From positions 1-64,000 of the forward strand of contig CAZUHP010000014.1 of NCBI GenBank assembly GCA_964620595.1: a stretch of 64,000 nucleotides of DNA, in the 5' to 3' direction. Numbering within the stretch: position 1 is the first letter of the stretch; each line of letters starts with the position of its first letter. The notes beneath the pieces were generated by a model, which was given only the letters and a program-made list of their open reading frames with translations, had not been told where the DNA came from and did no database searches. The position numbers and the translations under genes are program-made. Source of the stretch: Desulfocarbo sp964620595 (GTDB lineage: Bacteria; Desulfobacterota; Desulfarculia; Desulfarculales; Desulfarculaceae). This document shows positions 18,980 to 28,817 of the stretch, piece after piece.

Positions 18980-19909
18980 ATGAAACTGAAAACCAAACAT
19001 CTACTCACCATCCGCGATCTGGCCAAGCACGAGGTCTTGGGCCTGGTGGAGCGCGCCGCCGAGCTGAAGCAAGGCTGGAAACAGGGCTATGCCCCCCAGC
19101 CCCTGGCCGGCAAGAGCGTGGCCCTGATCTTCGAGAAACCCTCCACCCGCACCCGGGTCTCCTTTGAGGTAGCCGTGGTGCACCTGGGAGGCCACCCCCT
19201 GTTCATGCCCTCCCGGGAGACCCAGATGGCCCGCTCCGAGCCCCTGGCCGACACCGCCCGGGTCATGAGCCGTTACGTGGACGCCATGGTGGTGCGCACC
19301 TTTGGCCAGGAGGTGGTCGAGGAGCTGGCCGCCCGGGGCTCGATCCCGGTCATCAACGCCCTCACCGACCGCTACCACCCCTGCCAGGTGCTCTCGGACC
19401 TGTTGACCGTGCAGGAGAAGCTGGGCGGAGTGACCGAGCCGGTGTATTGCTGGCTGGGCGACGGCAACAACATGGCCCACTCCTGGATAGAGGCCGCGGC
19501 CTGCCTGGGGCTGGAGCTTCGCCTGGCCTGCCCGGAAGGCTTCATGCCCGAGGAGGCAATCGTCCAGGCCGCCCGGGAGCGGGGCGCCCGCATCAGCCTG
19601 GGCCATGACCCGGCCCAGGCCATAGAGGGGGCCCAGGTGGTTTCCACCGACGTGTGGGCCTCCATGGGCCAGGAGGACCAGGCCACCGAGCGCGCCCAGG
19701 CCTTTGCCGGCTTCACCCTGGACCAGGAGCTCCTGGCCCGGGCCGCAGGGGACGCCATCGTGCTCCATTGCCTGCCCGCCCACCGGGGCGAGGAGATCAC
19801 CGACCAGGTGCTGGAAGGCCCCCAGTCGGTGGTCTGGGACCAGGCCGAGAACCGGCTGCACATGCAAAAGGCCATCCTCGAGGCCCTGGTGGGCCATTCC
19901 CCGGACTAG
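18980..19909 (+). CDS. argF: Ornithine carbamoyltransferase
   Basis: 309 aa. Makes citrulline from ornithine and carbamoyl phosphate. It carries the carbamoyl-phosphate motif EKPSTRTRVSFE, the HPCQVLSD motif and the ornithine-loop HCLPAHRG. An in-frame TTG sits two codons before the ATG (18974); the ATG is preferred. It lies between argD and argG, with G-rich repeats in both flanking gaps. Confidence 0.97.
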   Translation: MKLKTKHLLTIRDLAKHEVLGLVERAAELKQGWKQGYAPQPLAGKSVALIFEKPSTRTRVSFEVAVVHLGGHPLFMPSRETQMARSEPLADTARVMSRYVDAMVVRTFGQEVVEELAARGSIPVINALTDRYHPCQVLSDLLTVQEKLGGVTEPVYCWLGDGNNMAHSWIEAAACLGLELRLACPEGFMPEEAIVQAARERGARISLGHDPAQAIEGAQVVSTDVWASMGQEDQATERAQAFAGFTLDQELLARAAGDAIVLHCLPAHRGEEITDQVLEGPQSVVWDQAENRLHMQKAILEALVGHSPD

Positions 19910-19920
19910 CGCAAAGCACC

Positions 19921-19955
19921 GGAGGGGCGACGGGGGGCGACGGGGGGCGGGGGCA
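19921..19955 (+). repeat. G-rich CGAC intergenic repeat after argF
   Basis: Two GGGGCGACGGGGG-type units plus a G-run, 12 bases after the argF stop and before argG. Confidence 0.75.
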
Positions 19956-20002
19956 ATGATGAAACAGAACCACTCAACCATGAAACGGGAACCTAGGATA
20001 AA

Positions 20003-21223
<1,221 letters not shown>

Positions 21224-21243
21224 AGGTTGGGCTAAATTCATAA

Positions 21244-22641
21244 GTGACCGAAAATAAAAAATATAAGCTCTGGGGCGGCCGCTTTGCCGAGCCTACCGAC
21301 GCCATGATGGAGCGCATCAACGCCTCCATCGGCTTTGACCGCCGGCTCTATGCCCAGGACATCAGGGCCTCCCAGGCCCATGCCGCCATGCTGGCCCGCC
21401 AGGGCGTCATCACCCCCCAGGAGGCCCAGCAGATCATCCAGGGCCTGGACCAGGTGCGGGCCGAGATCGAGGCCGGCCAGATGGAGTTCTCCGACTCCCT
21501 GGAGGACATCCATACCCACGTGGAGGCCCGGCTCAAGGAGATTATCGGCGAGGCCGCGGGCAAGCTGCACACCGCCCGCTCCCGCAACGACCAGGTGGCC
21601 ACCGACCTCAGGCTCTGGGTCCTGGAGGCGGGCCGCGAGCTGGACGGCGCGCTCCTGGAATACCAGCGCGCCCTGGTGGAGCTGGCCCAGGCCCACCACA
21701 CGGTCATCATGCCGGGCTATACCCACTTGCAGCGGGCCCAGCCGGTGCTCTTCGCCCATCACCTCCTGGCCTACTACGAGATGGCCCAAAGGGACCGGGA
21801 GCGCCTGGCCGACTGCCTGAAGCGCGCCGCCCGCCTGCCCCTGGGCGCCGCGGCCCTGGCCGGCACCCCCCACCCCCTGGACCCGGAGTCCGTGGCCCAG
21901 GAGCTGGGCATGGCCGCGCCCTGCGCCAACAGCCTGGACGCGGTGAGCGACCGGGACTTCGCCCTGGAGCTGCTCTTTGTGCTCAGCCTGGTGCAGGTGC
22001 ACCTCTCCCGCCTGGCCGAGGAGCTGGTCCTGTGGTCCAGCCAGGAGTTCGGCTTCGTGACCCTCTCCGATGCCTTTGCCACCGGCAGCTCCATCATGCC
22101 CCAGAAGAAGAACCCCGACGCCGCCGAGCTGATCCGGGGCAAGAGCGGCCGGGTGATCGGCAGCCTGGTCAGCCTGCTCGTGGTGCTCAAGGGCCTGCCC
22201 CTGGCCTACAACAAGGACCTGCAGGAGGACAAGGAGCCGCTTTTCGACGCGGTGGACACGGTGCTGGACTGCCTGCGGGTGCTGGCGCCCATGCTGCGCG
22301 GCCTCACGGTCAATTCCGAGCGCATGCGCCGGGCGGTGGGGCAGGGGTTCTTGAACGCAACCGAGCTGGCCGACTACCTGGCGCGCAAGGGGGTGCCCTT
22401 CCGCCAGGCCCACGAGCTGGCCGGAAAGGCGGTGCGCCTGGCCGAGTCCCAGGGCTGCACTTTGGAGGAGCTTAGCCTGGCCCAGTACCAGGACATCTCA
22501 CCTGTAATTCAAGAGGACGTGTTCCAGTGCTTGGAGCCGGAGTACGCCGTGGCCGCCCGCACCAGCCCGGGCGGCACCGCCGGCGCCGAGGTGGAGGCGG
22601 CCCTCGAGGAGGCGAGGAAACGCTTATGGCCAGACGGGTAG
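21244..22641 (+). CDS. argH: Argininosuccinate lyase
   Basis: 465 aa, final step of arginine synthesis. It has LWGGRF at the start, HTARSRNDQVATD, the TPHPLDPESVA loop and the fumarase/aspartase signature GSSIMPQKKNPD with catalytic Ser. The start codon is GTG (21244), placing TENKKYKLWGGRF in the normal register. Its last 16 bases overlap the next gene, indicating translational coupling. Confidence 0.97.
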   Translation: MTENKKYKLWGGRFAEPTDAMMERINASIGFDRRLYAQDIRASQAHAAMLARQGVITPQEAQQIIQGLDQVRAEIEAGQMEFSDSLEDIHTHVEARLKEIIGEAAGKLHTARSRNDQVATDLRLWVLEAGRELDGALLEYQRALVELAQAHHTVIMPGYTHLQRAQPVLFAHHLLAYYEMAQRDRERLADCLKRAARLPLGAAALAGTPHPLDPESVAQELGMAAPCANSLDAVSDRDFALELLFVLSLVQVHLSRLAEELVLWSSQEFGFVTLSDAFATGSSIMPQKKNPDAAELIRGKSGRVIGSLVSLLVVLKGLPLAYNKDLQEDKEPLFDAVDTVLDCLRVLAPMLRGLTVNSERMRRAVGQGFLNATELADYLARKGVPFRQAHELAGKAVRLAESQGCTLEELSLAQYQDISPVIQEDVFQCLEPEYAVAARTSPGGTAGAEVEAALEEARKRLWPDG

Positions 22642-23693
22642 GTGTAGTCGCGCTGATGTTGCTCATGGCCCTGGCCCTGGCCGCGGGCTGCGGGGTCAAG
22701 GCCCCGCCGTTGCCCCGCAGCCAGGTGGCCCCGGCAAAGGTGAAGGACCTCAAGGCATCCGCCCAGCCGGACGGCATCGAGGTCTCTTTCACCGTGCCCC
22801 AGGTGGAAAAGCCCGGCCGCGCGGTGGTGGAGGCCCGGCTCTATTACGGCTATCTGCCCCTCACCGGCCTGGCCGACTGCCCGCCTTGCCCGCCCAAGCT
22901 GCGCAAGTACCACCAGTTCCGGCTCAAGGGCAAGGATGCCCAGCTCATGCAGGGGGGCCGCTTCGCCTACCTGGACAAGGAAGCGCCCCTGGGCAAGGAA
23001 GCGGTGTACCAGGTGGTGCTCATCGACGCCTCGGGCCGGGTGAGCCTGCCCTCCAACCTGGCCCGCGCTCCCCGGGTGGAGCCCGCGCCCGCGCCCACCG
23101 GGCTCAAGGCCAAGGCTGGCGACGGGGTGGTGGAGCTGGTCTGGGAGGGCCTGGCCGTGGACGCCACCAAGCTGAAGAAAGGCAAGAATATTGACCTGTT
23201 GGCCGGCTACGTGGTCTTCCGCAAGGGCCCCGAGGGCGTGAGGCAGCTCAACCAGCGCCCGCTCCTGACTCCCACCCTCAAGGACAAGAGCGTGGTCAAC
23301 GGCCGGCTCTACGCCTACAAGGTGGCCCAGGTGCGCCAAATCAAGGGCCGCCAGGTGGTGGGCCGGCACAGCGCCTGGGTGCAGGCCAAGCCCCAGGACA
23401 AGACCCCGCCCCGGCCGCCCAGCGGGCTCTTGGGCGCCTCCACCAAGGACGGCCTGTACCTGCGCTTCACCCCCAGCCCGGACCAGGACACCGCCGGCTA
23501 TCTCATCTTCCGCAAGGACAAGAAAAAGGGCGGCCCCTGGCAGAAGCTCACTGACGCGCCCGTGAAGGAGAACACCTTCGTGGACCTGACGGTGACCCCG
23601 CGCGGGGTGTACCTCTACAAGGTGCAGGCCGTGGACGAGGCCGGCAACCAGGGCGCCTTCAGCGAGGAGATGGAGATAGAGTACATCCCCTAG
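22626..23693 (+). CDS. Lipoprotein with fibronectin-type-III-like repeats
   Basis: 355 aa. Signal peptide with lipobox LAAGC (Cys22), so it should be lipid-anchored in the envelope. Two or three Ig/FnIII-like beta modules follow: about 40-135, 145-255 (VELVWEG.., GYVVFRKG, YAYKV) and 260-355 (RPPSGLLGA, GYLIFRKD, YLYKVQAVDEAGN). Lipoproteins of this type are often found after argH in Desulfobacterota; their role is unknown. Start ATG 22626 overlaps argH by 16 bp and follows GAGGCGAGG. A 10-bp perfect GC hairpin and a G-rich repeat follow the stop. Confidence 0.85.
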   Translation: MARRVGVVALMLLMALALAAGCGVKAPPLPRSQVAPAKVKDLKASAQPDGIEVSFTVPQVEKPGRAVVEARLYYGYLPLTGLADCPPCPPKLRKYHQFRLKGKDAQLMQGGRFAYLDKEAPLGKEAVYQVVLIDASGRVSLPSNLARAPRVEPAPAPTGLKAKAGDGVVELVWEGLAVDATKLKKGKNIDLLAGYVVFRKGPEGVRQLNQRPLLTPTLKDKSVVNGRLYAYKVAQVRQIKGRQVVGRHSAWVQAKPQDKTPPRPPSGLLGASTKDGLYLRFTPSPDQDTAGYLIFRKDKKKGGPWQKLTDAPVKENTFVDLTVTPRGVYLYKVQAVDEAGNQGAFSEEMEIEYIP

Positions 23694-23704
23694 GCAGGAA
23701 TGCA

Positions 23705-23729
23705 GGCCCCTGCCCCCCCGGCAGGGGCC
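23705..23729 (+). terminator. GC-rich hairpin after the lipoprotein gene
   Basis: GGCCCCTGCC and GGCAGGGGCC form a perfect 10-bp stem with a 5-C loop, 12 bases after the stop. It lacks a T-tract, so it may act as a weak terminator or an mRNA 3'-end stabiliser. Confidence 0.45.
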
Positions 23730-23738
23730 TCCTGCCAG

Positions 23739-23802
23739 GGGGGGGCGACGGGGGGGCGACGGGGGGGGCGACGGGGAGCGACGGGGGCGGGAGGACGGGG
23801 GG
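23739..23802 (+). repeat. G-rich CGAC intergenic repeat before the HDOD gene
   Basis: Four (G)6-8CGAC units followed by further G-runs up to 14 bases before the HDOD start. Long G-runs here may affect ribosome access to the GTG start. Confidence 0.75.
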
Positions 23803-23815
23803 AGCAGGAGCAGAG

Positions 23816-24676
23816 GTGCACCGCGCCGAGATTGTACGCCAGGTAAAGGACGTGTGCGACGACCTGCCCCGCCTGCCCGAGGCGGTGGCCAAGATCATGC
23901 AACTGGTGGACGACGCGGAGAGCAGCGTCGATGCCATCGTGGCCGCCATAGAGCCGGACCCCAACCTGACCACCAAGATACTCCGGGCCGCCAACTCGGC
24001 CTTCTATGGCTTTTCCCGCGCCATCTACAGCCTGCGGCGGGCAGTGCCCCTGGTGGGGCTGAACACCATCCGCTCCCTGGCCCTGAGCATCGGCACCATG
24101 GAGAGCTTTCCCCGCGCGGCCAACACCCCCGGCTTTTCCCGCGACCAGCTCTGGCAGCACAGCCTGGCCGTGGCCAGCGGCCTGAACCGGCTGGGCCAGA
24201 AGCTGGGCCTGGAGGCTGACTACCTGTTTTTGCTGGGCTTTCTGCACGACCTCGGGCAGTTGGTCCTGGACAAGTATTTTTCCGCGGAATTCCAGCGCTG
24301 CATCGAGCTGGCCCAGGAGCAGGGCATTGCCCTGTGCGAGGCCGAGCGCGAGGTCCTGGAGCTGGACCACGGCGAGGTGGGCTTTCTGCTCCTGAACCGC
24401 TGGCACTTCCCCGAGGTGATAATCCAGCCGGTGAAGCTGCATCACTCCACCAAGCTGCCCAAGGGGCCTGACACCGTGGACCTGGCCATGCTCAGGGTGG
24501 TGAACAGCCTGGCCCACGAGGTGGGCCTGGGCAAGGAGCACGACCCGGTGGGCAGCCGGATCAACCAGGCTGACCTGGAGTTCCTGGGGATCAAGCCCGA
24601 GGGCCTGGCCGAGATAAGGGACCTGCTGGCCAGCTCCCGGGAGGAGGTGGAGGCGCTCTACGCCGCCATGGGCTGA
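23816..24676 (+). CDS. HDOD domain protein
   Basis: 286 aa, almost entirely one HDOD domain, an HD-related output domain linked to signalling. Seen: LPRLPEAVAKIMQL at the start, the NSAFYGF segment, LGLNTIRSLALS-like core and GFLHDLGQLVLDKY, where an HD pair is retained, then a second helix set with LDHGEVGFLLLNRW. No GGDEF, EAL or receiver domain is fused. The start is GTG 23816 with GGAGCAGGAG before it. Its position in an amino-acid biosynthetic run gives no hint of its target. Confidence 0.9.
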   Translation: MHRAEIVRQVKDVCDDLPRLPEAVAKIMQLVDDAESSVDAIVAAIEPDPNLTTKILRAANSAFYGFSRAIYSLRRAVPLVGLNTIRSLALSIGTMESFPRAANTPGFSRDQLWQHSLAVASGLNRLGQKLGLEADYLFLLGFLHDLGQLVLDKYFSAEFQRCIELAQEQGIALCEAEREVLELDHGEVGFLLLNRWHFPEVIIQPVKLHHSTKLPKGPDTVDLAMLRVVNSLAHEVGLGKEHDPVGSRINQADLEFLGIKPEGLAEIRDLLASSREEVEALYAAMG

Positions 24677-24677
24677 C

Positions 24678-24775
24678 CCGGGGGGCGACGGGGGGGCGAC
24701 GGGGGCGGGGGGCGACGGGGGGCGCCTGGTGGCGACGGCGGCGACGGGGGACGGAGGCTGCGGGGGGCGGGAGGC
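24678..24775 (+). repeat. G-rich CGAC intergenic repeat after the HDOD gene
   Basis: The longest complete copy: about eight CGAC or CGGCG units between G-runs, starting two bases after the HDOD stop and ending about 100 bp before lysA. Confidence 0.78.
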
Positions 24776-24874
24776 AGGACCTTCCGCCCGCTTTTGGTTG
24801 CAGGGGAGGCGGGTTTGGGTTAGATATGTAACTTCCTATACCTGCTGACGAACCTTGGGGACAAAGAACCGCTC

Positions 24875-26134
24875 ATGCATCATTTCAGCTATAAAGACAA
24901 TACCCTGCACGCCGAGGAGGTGAGCCTGGAACAGATCGCCAGCCAGGTGGGCACCCCGGTCTACGTCTATTCCCAGGCCACCCTCACCCGCCATTTTCGC
25001 GCCTTTTCCCAGGCATTTGAGGGCCTGGACCACCTGGTGTGCTACGCGGTCAAGGCCAACTCCAACCGGGCGGTCATGGCGCTTTTCGCCGGCATGGGCG
25101 GCGGCGCGGACATAGTGTCCGGCGGCGAGTTGGCCCGGGCCCTGGCCGCGGGGGTCGCGCCCGGGCGCATCGTGTATTCCGGGGTGGGCAAGACCGAGGC
25201 CGAGATGGAGGCCGCCCTCAAGGCCGGCATCCTCATGTTCAACCTGGAGAGCGCGGCCGAGCTGGAGGTGCTGGACCAGGTGGCCGGCCGCCTGGGGCTC
25301 ATCGCGCCGGTGAGCTTCCGGGTGAACCCGGACGTGGACGCGGGGACCCACCCCAAGATCACCACCGGCCTGGCCAAGAACAAGTTCGGCCTGGACATGG
25401 ACAGCGCCTTTGAGCAGTACCAGGCCGCGGCCAGGCTGGCCCACGTGGAGATCAGGGGCGTGTCCTGCCACATCGGCAGCCAGCTCACCGACACCCGCCC
25501 CTTTGCCGACGCCCTGGAGCGGGTGGCGTCCCTGGTGGAGCGACTGCGGGAAGCGGGCCTGTCCCTGGACCTGTTGGACCTGGGCGGCGGCCTGGGCATC
25601 ACCTATGACCAGGAAACCCCGCCCGCGCCCGACGAGTACGCCGCCGCCCTGCGCAGCACCGTGGAGCGCCTGGGCATGAAGCTCATCCTGGAGCCGGGCC
25701 GGGTGCTGGTGGGTAATGCCGGCATCCTCCTGGCCCGGGTGCTGTTCACCAAGCGCACCCCGGCCAAGCGCTTCATCATCGTGGACGCGGCCATGAACGA
25801 CCTGCTCCGGCCCAGCTTCTACGACTCCTACCACGCCATCTGGCCGGTGGACAGGGCCCGGGGCGAAAAGCGGGCCGTGGCCGACGTGGTGGGCCCCATT
25901 TGCGAGACCGGCGACTTCCTGGCCCGGGACCGCGAGCTGCCCGCCTTTGAGCGGGGCGACCTTATGGCCGTGATGAGTGCCGGGGCCTATGGCTTCACCA
26001 TGAGCAGCAACTACAATTCCCGGCCCCGGGCGGCCGAGGTGCTGGTCCACGGCGACCGCTTCAGCGTGGTGCGCGCCAGGGAGACCCTCGAAGACCTTTC
26101 CCGCGGCGAGAACCTGCCTCCCTGGATGGCTTGA
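24875..26134 (+). CDS. lysA: Diaminopimelate decarboxylase
   Basis: 419 aa PLP enzyme making lysine from meso-diaminopimelate. It has the PLP-lysine motif CYAVKANSN, SGGELARALAAG, HIGSQL, the glycine-rich LDLGGGLGI, the EPGR motif and CETGDFLA with the second-subunit active-site Cys. Normal length. It opens the lysine part of the cluster (lysA, dapF, dapA, dapB, dapL). Confidence 0.97.
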   Translation: MHHFSYKDNTLHAEEVSLEQIASQVGTPVYVYSQATLTRHFRAFSQAFEGLDHLVCYAVKANSNRAVMALFAGMGGGADIVSGGELARALAAGVAPGRIVYSGVGKTEAEMEAALKAGILMFNLESAAELEVLDQVAGRLGLIAPVSFRVNPDVDAGTHPKITTGLAKNKFGLDMDSAFEQYQAAARLAHVEIRGVSCHIGSQLTDTRPFADALERVASLVERLREAGLSLDLLDLGGGLGITYDQETPPAPDEYAAALRSTVERLGMKLILEPGRVLVGNAGILLARVLFTKRTPAKRFIIVDAAMNDLLRPSFYDSYHAIWPVDRARGEKRAVADVVGPICETGDFLARDRELPAFERGDLMAVMSAGAYGFTMSSNYNSRPRAAEVLVHGDRFSVVRARETLEDLSRGENLPPWMA

Positions 26135-26172
26135 AAGGCCGCTGTAGCGGCAAAAAGAGAGAAGGCGTGACC

Positions 26173-26595
26173 ATGGTTCGTTCTATCGTCTTGACGGCCT
26201 GCTGCCTGCTGCTACTGGCCGGCGCCCCGGCCCAGGCATCAGGGCCCGCCCTGGCCCAGCCGGCCCGGCGGGCGGCCTTGGCCTGGCTGGGCCTGGTGGA
26301 CGGGGGGCAGTATGCCCGCTCCTGGGACCAGGCGGCCCGCTTCTTCCAGGGCGCGGTGAGCAGGGACACCTGGGGGCGGACCTTGCGGGGCGTGCGCGAG
26401 CCCCTGGGCGCCCTGCGCTGGCGCCACCTGATCAGCGCCCAACAGCGCAGCCACCTGCCCGGCGCGCCGGACGGCCAGTACGAGCTGTTGGTCTTCAACA
26501 CCTCCTTTACCCGCAAGAAGACCGCCCAGGAGCGCCTCACCCTGGTCAAGGAGCCCCGGCGCGGCTGGCGGGTGGTGGGCTACTTCATCAAGTAG
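26173..26595 (+). CDS. Secreted DUF4019-type protein
   Basis: 140 aa. Signal peptide (MVRSIVLTACCLLLLAGAPAQA) followed by a compact domain with the DUF4019 pattern AALAWLGLVDGGQYARSWDQAA, then LRWRHLISAQ and a C-terminal RRGWRVVGYFIK strand. The function of this periplasmic family is unknown. ATG 26173 is preferred over the in-frame ATG at 26131, which overlaps the lysA stop and would bury the signal peptide. Probably co-transcribed with lysA. Confidence 0.75.
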   Translation: MVRSIVLTACCLLLLAGAPAQASGPALAQPARRAALAWLGLVDGGQYARSWDQAARFFQGAVSRDTWGRTLRGVREPLGALRWRHLISAQQRSHLPGAPDGQYELLVFNTSFTRKKTAQERLTLVKEPRRGWRVVGYFIK

Positions 26596-26700
26596 CTCCC
26601 ATGCCCCCCCAAGGGCGGCCATTGTCCCCAAGACCGCCCGCCTGCTGGTTGGCCGCCAAAACTCGCTGATAATGCAGCATCTTTTTCGACAGGGCCTTTC

Positions 26701-26730
26701 TTGACCCCTGGCCGGGCGCTCAAGTATAGT
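26701..26730 (+). promoter_or_regulatory. Predicted sigma70 promoter of the Ymh-type gene
   Basis: TTGACC at 26701-26706 and TATAGT at 26725-26730 with an 18-bp spacer lie about 60 bp before the ATG at 26792, so the accessory gene likely brings or uses its own promoter. Confidence 0.5.
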
Positions 26731-26791
26731 CTGAATAAGGTAGAGTAAGGCAGCGAGGTTGTCTATAATTTGTGACAGGAAAACTGGGATC

Positions 26792-27625
26792 ATGAAAAAG
26801 CCTATTCCAGTATTCAATGCAAATGCTATTGAGCAGATATCTAGAGTTTTAGGAGACGCAGTAACTGCTAGTGAAATTGAACCGATTCTACGTCAATGTA
26901 GAATCGTGGAGCGTCCAGCCGAATCGAACACGAAGTGGCGGCGGATTCGCGCGACTCTTTTGGGTCAACAAGAGCAAGACCAAAGTGCAAATGCTATCTG
27001 TAAGTTTATAATGTTAGTTATGGATCCAGTTCGTTTTGTTGACGAGCACAATAAATTTGAATCATTGCGAGCTAATCTGAACAAAACGCTGGCCTTTTCC
27101 GGATTATCACTGAACCAAAGCGGACAACTGGAGAGAGTTTCTGCAGCATCAACCTTAAGCGAAGCGGAAGAGCGGGCAAGGACCCTTCGTCACAAGTTAC
27201 AGGGGCGAAACGTGCACCACGAAGTACTTCAGTATTGCAGTTCAGAGCTCATACAAGACAACTATTTCCATGCTGTTTTGGAAGCGGCCAAGAGCGTTGC
27301 CGAGCGAGTCAGGAATATGACTGGCCTGACTACTGACGGAGCCACCCTATTTGACGAAGCATTCTCTGTTGCACATCCACTGTTGGCATTGAATAACCTT
27401 GAAACCGACAGTGAAAAATCTGAACAGAAGGGATTTGTGAACTTATTGAAAGGCATATTTGGTGTATTTCGAAACCCACATGCACATGCGCCAAAAGTAG
27501 TTTGGAACTTGGATGAGCAGGATGCCATTGATTTGCTAACCATGGTTTCATACGTTCATCGAAAGTTAGATGGGTGCACGCGAACACCATTTAAAGCCCG
27601 CGCAACTAGTGGTGATGACTCGTAA
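26792..27625 (+). CDS. TIGR02391/Hypoth_Ymh family protein, AT-rich accessory gene
   Basis: 277 aa. The C-terminal half (about 135-265) matches the Ymh pattern: an early alpha-helical AVLEAAKSVAERVRNMTGL, then DGATLFDEAFS, HPLLALNNLET, GFVNLLKGIFGVFRNPHAHAP with the conserved RNPxAH motif, and a final LTMVSYVHRKLDG helix. The N-terminal half is helical and unassigned. The RNPxAH core resembles HEPN-like helices, and Ymh-family genes often occur in mobile or defence settings; an RNase-type role is inference only. Codon use is far more AT-rich than the neighbours. ATG 26792 is chosen over the upstream TTG 26759. It splits lysA/DUF4019 from the dapF side of the cluster. Confidence 0.8.
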   Translation: MKKPIPVFNANAIEQISRVLGDAVTASEIEPILRQCRIVERPAESNTKWRRIRATLLGQQEQDQSANAICKFIMLVMDPVRFVDEHNKFESLRANLNKTLAFSGLSLNQSGQLERVSAASTLSEAEERARTLRHKLQGRNVHHEVLQYCSSELIQDNYFHAVLEAAKSVAERVRNMTGLTTDGATLFDEAFSVAHPLLALNNLETDSEKSEQKGFVNLLKGIFGVFRNPHAHAPKVVWNLDEQDAIDLLTMVSYVHRKLDGCTRTPFKARATSGDDS

Positions 27626-27927
27626 ACGCAATACATCTATTTGTGTGATGAGAGTATGTATGGTATTTATTTGATAGTTGTCTCTGGCTGGGAAAACGAG
27701 GGGACAAAAGGTCGGCTCCGGTGATTTGGAGCTATGATTTCTTAAAGAGCACTTGAGGCTGTATCCTCGGGGAAATAAGGTTTGTTTTCCGCGATAAGCG
27801 GTTTTACATGGCTGACCAGGGGGAATCTGCTTCGTTCCTGTGGCGCGCTCTCTTGAATCCTCTCGCCTGAACTCGCTGGGGGTCCTTGGGATCAGCCAGG
27901 CTTTTCCCGATTGACAAGGAGGATTCC
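27626..27927. other. Intergenic stretch after the Ymh-type gene
   Basis: About 300 bp, AT-rich in its first half and returning to host composition near 27830, which places the right edge of the foreign segment roughly there. No gene is seen. A small CCGC/GCGG hairpin followed by TTTT at 27789-27805 is a weak terminator candidate. Confidence 0.45.
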
Positions 27928-28599
27928 ATGAGACGCCGGTTCATTGTCCTGGCGGTGTTTGCCGCCTGTTTCGGCCTTGCCTTCGGCGCCCAGGCGCAGG
28001 TCAAGAAAGCCAAGGGCAGCATAGAACTCAGCGACGCCAGCGGAGACGTGGAGCCCATCAACACCAGCGGGGGGAAGTACCCGGGCCTGGATGTGGTGAA
28101 GCTGAAGATCGCCAGCAACGGCAAGCAGCTCAAGTTCGCGGTCACCCTCAAGGACCCGCCCGGGAATTTCGCCAGCTCGGTGGCGGAGGTCTACTTTGAC
28201 ACGGACAACGACCCCAAGAGCGGCGCCAGGCTCATGTTCTTCAGGGACCGGAAGGGCTTTGACTACCGGTCCGAGATCGACGCCTGCATAAAGTACGACA
28301 ACGGCATGACCGCCTGCACCGGCGGCTCCAGCAAAGCCAAGGTATTGAAACGCTTTGGGGCCATGGGCCTGGACCGGCTCAAGGGAAAGACCGAAGAGCA
28401 AGTCGTCAGCGTCATGGGCTTTTCGGGCAGCAAGGCGGCCACCAGGACACCCATCGAGGGCAAGGTGGTGGTGGGGGTGCTGGACTACGAGGACCTGAAG
28501 GTAAAGCCTGGCCAGACCATACGGATCCTGGTGCGGGAGTCCTGCGGGCCGCTCCATGAGTCCTCCCTTTTCCCCGAGGTGCTTCTGACCCTCGACTAG
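27928..28599 (+). CDS. Secreted protein, possibly DOMON/CBM9-like beta domain
   Basis: 223 aa. Signal peptide (RRRFIVLAVFAACFGLAFGAQAQ) then a single beta-rich domain. The segment LDVVKLKIASNGKQLKFAV and then AEVYFDTDNDPKSG recalls the DOMON/CBM9-like sugar- or heme-binding fold, where a D-x-D-x-D metal loop is common. Two Cys (CIKYDNGMTACTGG) may form a disulphide. I do not recognise the exact family. AAGGAGG lies six bases before ATG 27928. Confidence 0.6.
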   Translation: MRRRFIVLAVFAACFGLAFGAQAQVKKAKGSIELSDASGDVEPINTSGGKYPGLDVVKLKIASNGKQLKFAVTLKDPPGNFASSVAEVYFDTDNDPKSGARLMFFRDRKGFDYRSEIDACIKYDNGMTACTGGSSKAKVLKRFGAMGLDRLKGKTEEQVVSVMGFSGSKAATRTPIEGKVVVGVLDYEDLKVKPGQTIRILVRESCGPLHESSLFPEVLLTLD

Positions 28600-28747
28600 C
28601 CGGCGCGGCCGCGGCGCTCCTGGCCGGAAGCCACTGCCAGGGGGACCAGACCCTGGCGGGGGGGTGTACTATTGTCCTGCGCCGCCCCCCCGCCGGGGCC
28701 GGCAATTGTGGCGTGACGAGGTTTGCACTTTATGGTATTTCCTGGGC

Positions 28748-28765
28748 ATGCCCTTTGAAGGGCAT
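28748..28765 (+). other. Perfect hairpin in the dapF leader
   Basis: ATGCCCTT and AAGGGCAT pair perfectly around a 2-nt loop, followed by ATTTACGTTT. About 15 bases later GCCCC-CTC-GGGGC runs into CTTTTC. These lie 50-20 bp before the dapF ATG and could be a terminator pair for the upstream gene or an attenuator of dapF. Confidence 0.4.
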
Positions 28766-28817
28766 ATTTACGTTTGGCAGTTGGGCGCCCCCTCGGGGCC
28801 TTTTCGAGCGGACGGAC

